Shown: positions 35,214 through 42,964 of the stretch, piece after piece
How positions within the stretch are numbered: position 1 is the stretch's first letter
How the letters are laid out: each line of letters starts with the position of its first letter
Assembly: GCF_000731675.1 (NCBI RefSeq)
Contig: NZ_JMIT01000004.1
Location: forward strand, 310,001 to 374,000
Direction of reading: 5' to 3'
Origin: Pseudomonas capeferrum
Lineage (GTDB): Bacteria > Pseudomonadota > Gammaproteobacteria > Pseudomonadales > Pseudomonadaceae
Length of the DNA stretch: 64,000 nt
Program-made: the position numbers and the translations under genes
The notes under the pieces: model-generated
What the model was told of the DNA's origin: nothing
Database searches by the model: none
The model's input: only the letters and a program-made list of their open reading frames with translations

Positions 35214-36271
35214 CGCGCGCTCACCTCTTTGCCCTCGAGCTTGTCGCCACGGGTATCGATGGTGGCTTCCACCGACATGCCCACGCGCAGCCGTGCAAGC
35301 AGCGCCTGGCCGTCATCGAAGACGATCTTCACCGGAATGCGCTGCACCACCTTGGTGAAGTTACCGGTGGCATTGTCGGGTTTGACGGCGGCAAAGGTGA
35401 CCCCGGTGGCCGGCGCAATACTCTCGACATGGCCCTTGAGTTGCTCGCCAGAGAAGGTGTCGACCGTGATGCTCACCGGTTGGCCAGGCTGCACGTGGGT
35501 CAGCTGGGTTTCCTGGAAGTTGCCGACCACATAGGCCTGCTGCAACGGCACCACCGACAACAGGCGAGCACCCGGGTTGACATAGGCGCCCACGCGCAAG
35601 GCACGCTCACCGACCATGCCGTCCACCGGTGCGGTGATGCGCGTGTAGGACAGGTCCAGCTGGGCCTTTTCCAGCCCGGCTTCAGCACGCTTGAGCTGGC
35701 CATCGGCACTGGCCACCTGGGCGGTGAGGATATCCACCTGTTTGCGTGTCGCCAGCAAGGCCGCCTGGGTATTGGCCAGGCGCGCGCGGGCCTGGTCGAC
35801 CCCACTGCGCGCTTGCTGCGCGTTCTGCACGGTACCGGCGCCCTGCTCGGCCAGGCGGCTGTAGCGGTTGACTTCATGATCGGCGAAGGCGGTTTCGGCC
35901 TGAGCCGCTTTTACCGCGGCCTCGGCCTGGGCGATCAGTGCCGCCTGGCGCTCCAGCGTGGCGCGGGCGTCGGCGCTCTGCGCCTTGGCCACCAGCAATT
36001 GCGCCTGGGCAGCGTCGAGCGCGGCCTGGTAGTCGCGGGCATCGATGGTCGCCAGCAACTGGCCGGCCTTGACCTGCTGGTTGTCCTCGACCAGCACCTC
36101 TTTGATAAAGCCTGCGACTTTGGGCGCGACCACGGTGTAGTCGGCGATCACGTAGGCGTCGTTGGTGCGCTGGCGGTGGTCACTGCCAAACATCCAGGGG
36201 CCGACGATGCCGGCCAGCACGGCCACGGCGAGCACCGAGCCGATGATGATTGTCTTGCGGTTGTTGGTCAT
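35210..36271 (-). CDS. HlyD/EmrA-type periplasmic adaptor
   Basis: This 353-residue membrane-fusion protein links the MFS transporter to the outer-membrane channel. It has one N-terminal membrane anchor (residues 8-28), a split biotinyl-lipoyl domain, a long alpha-helical hairpin rich in Ala and Gln (about 80-205), and a beta-barrel domain. TNDAYVIADYTVVAPKVAGFI is the typical EmrA start of the mature region. It lies between the MFS gene (27 bp) and the channel gene (4-bp overlap). Confidence 0.93.
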   Translation of the reverse strand: MTNNRKTIIIGSVLAVAVLAGIVGPWMFGSDHRQRTNDAYVIADYTVVAPKVAGFIKEVLVEDNQQVKAGQLLATIDARDYQAALDAAQAQLLVAKAQSADARATLERQAALIAQAEAAVKAAQAETAFADHEVNRYSRLAEQGAGTVQNAQQARSGVDQARARLANTQAALLATRKQVDILTAQVASADGQLKRAEAGLEKAQLDLSYTRITAPVDGMVGERALRVGAYVNPGARLLSVVPLQQAYVVGNFQETQLTHVQPGQPVSITVDTFSGEQLKGHVESIAPATGVTFAAVKPDNATGNFTKVVQRIPVKIVFDDGQALLARLRVGMSVEATIDTRGDKLEGKEVSAR

Positions 36272-36298
36272 CTCAAGTTCTCGAATTCATTCACGGGC

Positions 36299-37840
36299 TC
36301 AAGCCACCGCACGCGGCGGGAAGATCCGGGTAGGCACGAAGGGGATCAGGCAGATCAAAGCGACGGCGATGCAGGCCATCACCAGGTACTGGTCGGCCGA
36401 GGTCAGTACCTGGGCCTGTTCATGAATGCGTCGGGCAAGGCCGGTGGCGCTGCCATCGATCAACGGCGCGTTGCCCAGGCTGTCGACCAGGTGGTTGGAA
36501 TGAAAATGCCGGCGCACGGTGCCCAGGGCATCCAGCAGGCCACCGGCAATCACCGCCGACAGCCCTTTGACCGTGTTGAACCAGGCCGAGGCGAACGGGC
36601 CCTCCTGCGGGGTCATGCCATTGGTGGAAAGCATCAGCAACGGCAACACCGCCATCGGCTGGCCAAACACCTGCAGCAGGTAGAAGGGGTAGAAATCGCC
36701 GCGAATCCATTCGGAGGTCAACAGGCTGCAGCCCACGCACGACACCGCCAGCATGCCAAGCCCGATCGCCAGCACCCAGCGGCAATCCACCACGCGCAGG
36801 TTGCACAGCGCTGCCGTGAGCGGCAGGGCGATGAGTTGCGGCATGGCCACCAGCATCATCAGCGGGCTGGTCTGCGCCGGGCGGTAGCCCTGGATCTGCG
36901 CCAGGTAGGCTGACGGGATGGTGCCCACGCCAGACAACACAACCAACACGCCGGCCAGGGTCAACAAGGCAAAACTCAGGTTGCGCCGCGAGAGCATGCG
37001 CAGCTGGAAGAACGGCAGCGGCTCGGACCATTCGTTGTACATGAACAGCACCAGCAACAGCAGGCCGCCCCCCAGCAGCCAGCAGATCAGCGGCGAGTCG
37101 AACCAGCCCCAGCGGTCACCCAGCGACAAGCCGAGGACGATGCAACTGATGGCCGGCAGGCCAAGCAGCACGCCACGCCAGTCGAGCTGCTTGAAGCGTT
37201 CGAGGCGCAGTGGGTCTTGCGGCAGGCCCCAGCCGACACAAGCCATGGCCAGCAGCGACGGCAGGATGATCTGCCAGAACGCCCACTGCCAGCCGACATA
37301 CTCGGTCCACAGGCCTGCCAGCGGCGTGCCGAGGTTCGGCCCGAAGGTGGCGGTCAGGGCATAGCAGGCCAGGCCATAGACCTTGATGCCCGGTGGCAGA
37401 AAGCGCAGCGCGACGCTCATCAGCATCGGCGGCAAGGCGCCAGAGGCGAAACCCTGCAGCACCCGCAGCAGCATCAGGCTGTGCAGGTTGGGGGCGAAGG
37501 GTTGCAGCAGGCCCAGCACGGCGAACAGGCCGACGGCAGACAGGGTGAAGCGGCGCAGCGAAAAGGTCGTGGCGAGCCAGGGTGCGAAGGCCATCGCCGA
37601 CACCGAAGCCGCGCTGTACACGGCCAACAGCCAGGCGCCCTCGTCGGCACCGATGCCCATGGCGCCACGGATGTCGTTGAGGGAAATCTTGGTCACTGCC
37701 TCGTTGAGGCCGGCGCACAACACCGCCAGCAACACGCCGAACAGCCCCACCACCACCTGCAGGCCGAACGCCGACTGCGCAGGGGCGGCCGGCGCAGGGG
37801 CGGCGGCCAACGCAGCAGAAGGCGCGGTCAGGGAACTCAT
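36299..37840 (-). CDS. EmrB/DHA2-type MFS efflux transporter
   Basis: This 513-residue inner-membrane proton antiporter has about 14 predicted spans, as in the DHA2 family (EmrB, FarB). With the following HlyD and OMF genes it forms an EmrAB-TolC-like pump. The start at 37840 (MSSLTAPSAAL) follows a GGAG at good spacing, while two earlier in-frame ATGs at 37861 and 37849 flank that ribosome site. A 17-bp palindrome 88 bp upstream is shared with the adjacent LysR gene and marks it as the likely target of that regulator. Confidence 0.92.
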   Translation of the reverse strand: MSSLTAPSAALAAAPAPAAPAQSAFGLQVVVGLFGVLLAVLCAGLNEAVTKISLNDIRGAMGIGADEGAWLLAVYSAASVSAMAFAPWLATTFSLRRFTLSAVGLFAVLGLLQPFAPNLHSLMLLRVLQGFASGALPPMLMSVALRFLPPGIKVYGLACYALTATFGPNLGTPLAGLWTEYVGWQWAFWQIILPSLLAMACVGWGLPQDPLRLERFKQLDWRGVLLGLPAISCIVLGLSLGDRWGWFDSPLICWLLGGGLLLLVLFMYNEWSEPLPFFQLRMLSRRNLSFALLTLAGVLVVLSGVGTIPSAYLAQIQGYRPAQTSPLMMLVAMPQLIALPLTAALCNLRVVDCRWVLAIGLGMLAVSCVGCSLLTSEWIRGDFYPFYLLQVFGQPMAVLPLLMLSTNGMTPQEGPFASAWFNTVKGLSAVIAGGLLDALGTVRRHFHSNHLVDSLGNAPLIDGSATGLARRIHEQAQVLTSADQYLVMACIAVALICLIPFVPTRIFPPRAVA

Positions 37841-37927
37841 GGGATACATCTCCAGCAACAATTTTAGGGCTGGAGCAAGTCTAAGAAGATCGAATGCTGA
37901 CGAAAACTGACTTGTTGGCAGCTCTAT

Positions 37928-37944
37928 ATTGCGTCAGACGCAAT
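37928..37944. promoter_or_regulatory. LysR operator candidate before the MFS pump operon
   Basis: ATTGCGTCAGACGCAAT is a perfect palindrome around a central A and contains a T-N11-A LysR motif. The same palindrome with one change lies upstream of the LysR gene at 38912-38928. It lies between the LysR stop codon and the pump start codon. Confidence 0.75.
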
Positions 37945-37955
37945 TGATGGTGCGC

Positions 37956-38861
37956 TCACGGGTCCAACCGGCCACACGCCCTCAAGGTCTGGCGCAGCCA
38001 CCGATGCGCTGGGTCGTTGTCGAACCGCGGGTGCCAGGCCTGCATTACATTGACTTTTGCCAGCGGCACCGGGATCTCGAACGAGCGCAAGGGCAGCTTC
38101 AAGCGCTGCACGCTGTTGAGGATATTGGCCGGTATCGGCAGGATCAGGTCCGAATCCGGCAACGAGAACATCGCCGAGTGGAAGCTGGTGGTGATCAGCG
38201 CCACGCGCCGCTCCACCTTGTGCTGGGCCAACGCCTCATCGATCGGCCCATTGGCCCGGCCGCGGCGCGACACACTGATCTGCGGGTAGGCGGCAAAACG
38301 CTCAGGAGTGATCGGGGCGTCGAAGATCGGGTGCCCCACACGCGCCAGGCCCACGAAGTAGGTGTTGAACAGGCTCTGCACTTTGATTTCCGGGCCCAGT
38401 TCGATGGCCGAGCTGATGATCAGGTCGATGTGCCCGTTGCGCAGCACCGCATCATCGTCGCCACTGCCCTCCGGCACGAAACGCAGCACCGTGCGCGGCG
38501 CCTGGGCCAGCATCATGCGCAGCAACTGGGCACCGTACAGGGCAATGAACAGGTCGTTGGTGCGGATGTTGAAGGCACGGTCAAGGTTCACCAGGTCAAC
38601 ATCGTCACGGCTGCGAAACACCTGCCCAGCCTGCTCCACCAGGCCATGCACCTGCTCGCGCAAGGCCAGCGCACGGGGGGTGGGCACCAGGCCACGGCCG
38701 GCGCGTACCAGAATCGGGTCACCCAGGGCATCGCGAATGCGCCCCAAGGTGCGGCTCATGGCCGCCGGGCTCAGGTTCATGCGCTGCGCCGCGCCCACCA
38801 CACTGCCTTCGTCAAGCAAGGCGTCGAGGGCGACGAGCAGGTTCATGTCCGGGAGTTGCAT
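37956..38861 (-). CDS. LysR-family regulator of the adjacent efflux pump
   Basis: This 301-residue regulator has an N-terminal winged helix-turn-helix (GSVVGAAQRMNLSPAAMSRTLGRIRDALGDPILVR, about residues 17-52, NodD-like in sequence) and a periplasmic-binding-protein-like effector domain (about 90-290). It is transcribed in the same direction as the pump operon and ends 115 bp before it. The paired palindromes at 37928 and 38912 suggest that it controls both itself and the pump. The inducer is unknown. Confidence 0.92.
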   Translation of the reverse strand: MQLPDMNLLVALDALLDEGSVVGAAQRMNLSPAAMSRTLGRIRDALGDPILVRAGRGLVPTPRALALREQVHGLVEQAGQVFRSRDDVDLVNLDRAFNIRTNDLFIALYGAQLLRMMLAQAPRTVLRFVPEGSGDDDAVLRNGHIDLIISSAIELGPEIKVQSLFNTYFVGLARVGHPIFDAPITPERFAAYPQISVSRRGRANGPIDEALAQHKVERRVALITTSFHSAMFSLPDSDLILPIPANILNSVQRLKLPLRSFEIPVPLAKVNVMQAWHPRFDNDPAHRWLRQTLRACGRLDP

Positions 38862-38911
38862 GGCCGTTTTCCGTTACAGCTGTGGGAAAGGCGATGGTAG
38901 CAGGTTGGTTG

Positions 38912-38928
38912 ATTGCATCAGACGCAAT
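38912..38928. promoter_or_regulatory. LysR operator candidate before the LysR gene
   Basis: ATTGCATCAGACGCAAT, 51 bp upstream of the LysR start codon, matches the 37928-37944 palindrome at 16 of 17 positions. It is a likely autoregulatory site. Confidence 0.75.
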
Positions 38929-38986
38929 GCGCTCTTGCGTGGTGGGGCATTTATTTGCTGGGCATGTTCGGCCATAAATGGGTTAT

Positions 38987-39101
38987 TGGCAGGTCCGGCC
39001 CTTTCGCGGGGCAAGCCCGCTCCCACAGTTTACTCCACAGCGTTTGGGCATTTTGGGAGTCCAGTGGGAGCGGGCTTGCCCCGCGAAAGGGCCGGACCTG
39101 C
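38987..39101. repeat. 39-bp perfect inverted REP pair
   Basis: Arms 38987-39025 and 39063-39101 are exact reverse complements over 39 bp, separated by 37 bp. The core is the TTCGCGGGGCAAGCCCGCTC word seen at several other gaps in this window. It lies between the divergent LysR and Usp genes. Confidence 0.92.
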
Positions 39102-39134
39102 CAGCACATCACTCAGCCTCAGCCAAGGATCCCC

Positions 39135-39584
39135 ATGCCCAGCACCGTCTTGATTGCCATCGATGCCTCCCCTGCTGCTGCCGCCCTGCTCACCCTCGCC
39201 CGCCGCTACTGCCGCCCTGACGAACATGAACTGCACGTGCTGTTGGCCATCGACACCACCTTTACCGTGCACGACCAACCTGCGCCCTATACCGCCGAGG
39301 AACTGGAGGAATACCCGGCTGCCTGCGAGGAGCAGCACTTGGGCGAAAGCGCCGTGGCGGATGCCGTGCGTGTGTTGCAAAAGGCGGGTTTTGCCAGCCA
39401 AGGGGCCATGGTGGCCGGGCAGCCGGTGGAGGTTATCGTTGGCCAGGCGCAGGAGCTGGGGTGCGAGTTGATCATCATGGGGCACCGGCATTTGTCGCGA
39501 TTGGGGCGGTTGCTGGATCCGTCGATCAGCGCGAAGGTGATTGACCGGGTCGAGGTGCCGGTATTGGTGGGGGTTGCGGGGTAG
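39135..39584 (+). CDS. Universal stress protein (UspA family)
   Basis: This 149-residue protein has the Usp alpha/beta fold: MPSTVLIAIDASPAAAALL at the start, with the nucleotide-contact Asp, and IIMGHRHLSRLGRLL with SAKVIDRVEVPVLV at the end. The ATP-binding motif G-x2-G-x9-G(S/T) is not intact (GHRH and DPS replace the usual glycines), so it may not bind ATP. The start at 39135 follows an AAGGA site. It is monocistronic, with a long hairpin 43 bp after the stop codon. Confidence 0.88.
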   Translation: MPSTVLIAIDASPAAAALLTLARRYCRPDEHELHVLLAIDTTFTVHDQPAPYTAEELEEYPAACEEQHLGESAVADAVRVLQKAGFASQGAMVAGQPVEVIVGQAQELGCELIIMGHRHLSRLGRLLDPSISAKVIDRVEVPVLVGVAG

Positions 39585-39626
39585 AGATTGGGGGTGAGCC
39601 TGCGAGGGTTCGCCTTGAGTTTTGCA

Positions 39627-39676
39627 GCGCCCATGAGATCGAGCGCCGCCCGCGCGGCGCTCGATCTCATGGGCGC
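39627..39676. terminator. 23-bp perfect hairpin between usp and aaeA-like genes
   Basis: GCGCCCATGAGATCGAGCGC and three further bases at 39627-39649 pair perfectly with 39654-39676 around a CCGC loop. It lies between convergent genes and should act as a bidirectional terminator. The length and perfection suggest a dispersed palindrome rather than a simple terminator. Confidence 0.8.
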
Positions 39677-39710
39677 CAGAAGGGTTGCGGCGAACACTGG
39701 GGCAAACACC

Positions 39711-40571
39711 TCACTCCTCCCCCGGCTTCACCACCACCGTACAGGTCGTCCCCGCCGCCAGCAAAAACCCTTCTGGCACTTCATCAATGTGAATCCGCAC
39801 AGGCACCCGCTGCGCCAGCCGCACCCAGTTGAAGGTGGGGTTCACGTCAGCAATCAGCTCGCGGCTCTGCGGGTTGTCGCGATCATAAATACCGCGCGCG
39901 ATGCTCTCCACATGCCCGGTGATGCGCTCGCCGCTCATCATCTGCAACTCGGCCCGATCACCTACCTTTACATGCGGCAGCTTGGTCTCTTCGAAAAAGC
40001 CGTAGACCCAGAATGAGTGCTCATCGACCACCGCCATCACCGCCTCACCGGTGCGCGCATAGTCGCCCTTGTGAATGTTCAGGTTGGTCACGTAGCCATC
40101 CACCGTGGCCACGATATGCGTGCGCTTGAGGTTCAGCTCGGCCGCCGCCAGCTCGGCCAGGGCCTGTTGATAATCCGCCTGGGCCGAGTTGGCGATGTTG
40201 CTGGCGTCGTCGCGGTTTTCCTTGGAGATCACCAGGTTGTCCATGTCGGCCCGGCGCTTGGCGTTGACCTTGCGCATCTCCCAGGTGGCCTTGCGCGAGG
40301 CGACCAGGGCCTTGGCCTGGTCGACGGCCAGCTGATAGTGCTCAGGGTCGATCTGGATCAGCAGGTCGCCCTTCTTCACCCGCTGGTTGTCCTTGACCGG
40401 CACACCTACCACATAGCCCGGCACGTCGGCGGCGACGTTGATGATGTCGGCACGCACACGGCCGTCGCGGGTCCATGGCGTGGTCATGTAGTGCAGCCAC
40501 AACTGGCGGCCGATCGCCACGGCAGCCACCAGCACCAGCAGGGTGGCGATCAGGCTGAAGAACTTTTTCAT
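39711..40571 (-). CDS. AaeA-like HlyD-family efflux adaptor
   Basis: This 286-residue membrane-fusion protein has an N-terminal anchor (residues 4-24) and the short HlyD layout of AaeA: a lipoyl half-motif (DVPGYVVGVPVKDNQRVKKGD), a short helical hairpin (about 85-150) and a beta-barrel with WVRLAQRVPVRIHID. It is the last gene of OMF-FUSC-DUF1656-HlyD. By analogy with E. coli AaeAB it would export hydroxylated aromatic acids, but the substrate is not shown by the sequence. Confidence 0.88.
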   Translation of the reverse strand: MKKFFSLIATLLVLVAAVAIGRQLWLHYMTTPWTRDGRVRADIINVAADVPGYVVGVPVKDNQRVKKGDLLIQIDPEHYQLAVDQAKALVASRKATWEMRKVNAKRRADMDNLVISKENRDDASNIANSAQADYQQALAELAAAELNLKRTHIVATVDGYVTNLNIHKGDYARTGEAVMAVVDEHSFWVYGFFEETKLPHVKVGDRAELQMMSGERITGHVESIARGIYDRDNPQSRELIADVNPTFNWVRLAQRVPVRIHIDEVPEGFLLAAGTTCTVVVKPGEE

Positions 40572-40581
40572 CGAAGGTTTC

Positions 40582-40797
40582 TCACCAGTAGACAGACAGC
40601 GCCAGGGCGCCGAAAAGGCAGACGAACAGGCTCAGGCGCAGCAGCGCCGGGTGCCAGAAGAAGCGGTAGCCGTCATGGCTGGCGATGAAGCGGTCCAGGC
40701 CCCAGGCCAGGCCCAGGGCGAACAGGAACATCAGGGTCATGGTGGGCATGTACACGCCATGGAAGGCGATCTCACGGGGCATGATTTCACGGGGCAT
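40582..40797 (-). CDS. AaeX-like DUF1656 small membrane protein
   Basis: This 71-residue protein with two membrane spans (about 14-32 and 44-65) belongs to DUF1656, the AaeX family found with FUSC pumps. Its start is duplicated: MPREI occurs twice in a row, encoded by two 15-bp direct repeats that differ by one base. I choose the first ATG at 40797 because it has an AGGA site; the second ATG at 40782 lacks one. The gene overlaps the FUSC gene by 11 bp and precedes the HlyD gene by 10 bp. Confidence 0.85.
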   Translation of the reverse strand: MPREIMPREIAFHGVYMPTMTLMFLFALGLAWGLDRFIASHDGYRFFWHPALLRLSLFVCLFGALALSVYW

Positions 40798-42964
40798 TGT
40801 GCAATCCTTTCGCCGGTGCCAGCGGCGACTGAGGGTCCAGCAGGGAAGAACGGATGAAGTGCAGGTAGCTTTGCGCGCGGCGCAGCACCGAGGTGTCGAA
40901 GTGCCGGGCGAACGGCTCATCGGTGGCTTGCACGCGGCTGATGGCATGGTCCACCGCCACCAGGGCGCGCTCGTGGTTGCTGGCGCTGGGCTGCAGGAAC
41001 AAGCGCGCCAGCGCCCGGCCCATGACGCGAATGGCCTGACGCCACGGCTGGGATTCGGCATACGCCGGATGGATCGGCGCGCGGGCCTGCTCCTTGCGCA
41101 GTTCGATGATGGCGTGGCCGACCTCCAGCACGGTGAACATCCAGCCCATCAGCTCGCTCTGCACCTGCGGTTTGCCGGCCGCCAGGCCATAGGCCTGGTG
41201 CAGCAGGTCGCGGGTGCGGCTCTCGAAGGCCGAGCCCAGGCCTCGCAAGCGGCCGCTGATGGCGAACAGCACCTGCTCGCGCAGCTCCTGCTCCAGCCGG
41301 CTCCACAGCCAGCGGCTGTTGGGCGGCAGGATGATCGCCCCGGCTGCGGCGCAGACGAACATGCCGATGACCATGCCGATGTAATCGTTGATGAAGGTGT
41401 AGGGGTCGTAGACGGTCAGGTTGTTCGGCACCGAACCGATGGCGAAAAACACCAGCAAACCGATGCCGTAACCGGCATAGGCAGGCCGCGACGAGAGGAA
41501 CGCCCCAAGCACGAAGACCGGCGCCAGGACCATGCACAGCAGCGGGAAGCCGTCGATCCAGGGGAATACGAAGAACGTCTCGAAGAAGCCGACAAAGGCC
41601 CCGATCGCCGTGCCGCAGGCCATCTGAAACGACATGCGCTTGGGGTTCGGCGAAGCCGCCGACAGGCCCACGGTGACCGTGGCGATCAGCGTCATCATGC
41701 CCCCGCTGGGCCAGTCGCTGAGCAACCAGTAGCTGCCCAACAGCAACAGCACCGCCGAAGCGCGCACACCGGCCGCCAGTGACACCAGCCAGCTGGTCTG
41801 CGCCACATAGGGCTCGTCCCACTGCTCGCGCTGATGCGTGTGCGCGGCCAGCGAGGCATGGGTCTCGGCATAGCTGTACATCTCGTCGACGAAGCGGTAG
41901 AGCAGCTCGAAAGCGGTATGGAAGTCGAGCAGGTCGGACTCGCTGGGGTCGGTCTGCTGGTACTCGGTGCGCAGCCCACGCACCTGGGCTTGCAGGCCCT
42001 CTTTATAGGCGGCCAGCTCCAACGTCAGGCGCAGCGCGTCCGAGTCGGTCAAGGCGCGGCCCACGTAGGGTTCAAGCAACGCGACCAAGGTGTTCAGGCC
42101 GGGCTCGATGGCGCTGACGATCTGCAATGGGCCACGTGCGCGCAGGCGTTCGAGCAACCGGTGCAGGGCGTTGAAGCGCGTGGTGATGGCCATGAATTCG
42201 CTGTTCATGCGCACCAGCCGGCCAGAGCGCCTGCGCATGTGCGGGTCTTCGAAGGCGGTGACGTTACGCAGGCTCTCCAGGCCCACGGCCTCGGCAACGA
42301 AGCGCACGTTGCTGGTTTCGAAACGGTCACGCTGGCTGTCGCCACGCAAGGCTTCGACCACCACCCCGGCAAACACGCCGAAGCGCTGGTACAGGGCGTT
42401 GCGCATGGCCGCGCTGGCCGACTGCGGCAAAATCGCGGCGCTGACAAAGGTTGAAACGAGAATTCCCAGGGCGATCTCCAGCACCCGCCACACAGCAGCC
42501 ATGAAGGCCTGGTCGGGGTGTTGCAGTACCGGCAAGCCGATCATCGCTGCGGTGTAGCCGGCCAGCACGAAACCATAGGCACGGAAGGTGCGGTAGCGCA
42601 TGGCGCCCGCCGAGCACAGGCCGACCCACAGGGCCAGGCTGGGCAGGAACAGCTCGGTGTTCTGCGGGAAGATGGCGATCAGCGCAACCATCATCGCCGA
42701 ACCTGCCAGGGTGCCGAGCACCCGGTAGAAGCTCTTGGCGAACACGTGCCCGCTTTGCGGCTGCATGACGATGAACACGGTGATCATCGCCGTGCGCGGC
42801 TGCGGCAGTTCCAGGCGCATGGCCAGCCACAGGGTGATGAAGGCGGCAGCCAGCACCTTGAAGATGTAGACCCAGGTCACACCATCGGTGCGCGCCCAGG
42901 CAAAGAAGCCCCGGCGCCACTCCAGGCTCTGCAGCCAGCGCACGGGCAGACTGGAAGTGCTCAT
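40787..42964 (-). CDS. AaeB-like FUSC-family efflux transporter
   Basis: This 725-residue inner-membrane protein has the FUSC/AaeB layout: an N-terminal hydrophobic block (about residues 28-180), a large cytoplasmic region (190-385), a second hydrophobic block (about 390-545), and a C-terminal helical tail. In E. coli AaeB exports p-hydroxybenzoate with AaeA. Here the gene overlaps the outer-membrane channel gene by 4 bp (ATGA) and the DUF1656 gene by 11 bp. The four genes form one transcript divergent from a LysR regulator, as aaeXAB is divergent from aaeR. Confidence 0.9.
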   Translation of the reverse strand: MSTSSLPVRWLQSLEWRRGFFAWARTDGVTWVYIFKVLAAAFITLWLAMRLELPQPRTAMITVFIVMQPQSGHVFAKSFYRVLGTLAGSAMMVALIAIFPQNTELFLPSLALWVGLCSAGAMRYRTFRAYGFVLAGYTAAMIGLPVLQHPDQAFMAAVWRVLEIALGILVSTFVSAAILPQSASAAMRNALYQRFGVFAGVVVEALRGDSQRDRFETSNVRFVAEAVGLESLRNVTAFEDPHMRRRSGRLVRMNSEFMAITTRFNALHRLLERLRARGPLQIVSAIEPGLNTLVALLEPYVGRALTDSDALRLTLELAAYKEGLQAQVRGLRTEYQQTDPSESDLLDFHTAFELLYRFVDEMYSYAETHASLAAHTHQREQWDEPYVAQTSWLVSLAAGVRASAVLLLLGSYWLLSDWPSGGMMTLIATVTVGLSAASPNPKRMSFQMACGTAIGAFVGFFETFFVFPWIDGFPLLCMVLAPVFVLGAFLSSRPAYAGYGIGLLVFFAIGSVPNNLTVYDPYTFINDYIGMVIGMFVCAAAGAIILPPNSRWLWSRLEQELREQVLFAISGRLRGLGSAFESRTRDLLHQAYGLAAGKPQVQSELMGWMFTVLEVGHAIIELRKEQARAPIHPAYAESQPWRQAIRVMGRALARLFLQPSASNHERALVAVDHAISRVQATDEPFARHFDTSVLRRAQSYLHFIRSSLLDPQSPLAPAKGLHNAP

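Noticed and set aside
38987..39101. CRISPR-like or attachment-site interpretation of the repeated GCGGGCTTGCCCCGCG words
   Set aside because: The copies are inverted pairs scattered at gene ends, not regularly spaced direct repeats, and no cas, integrase or transposase genes are nearby.
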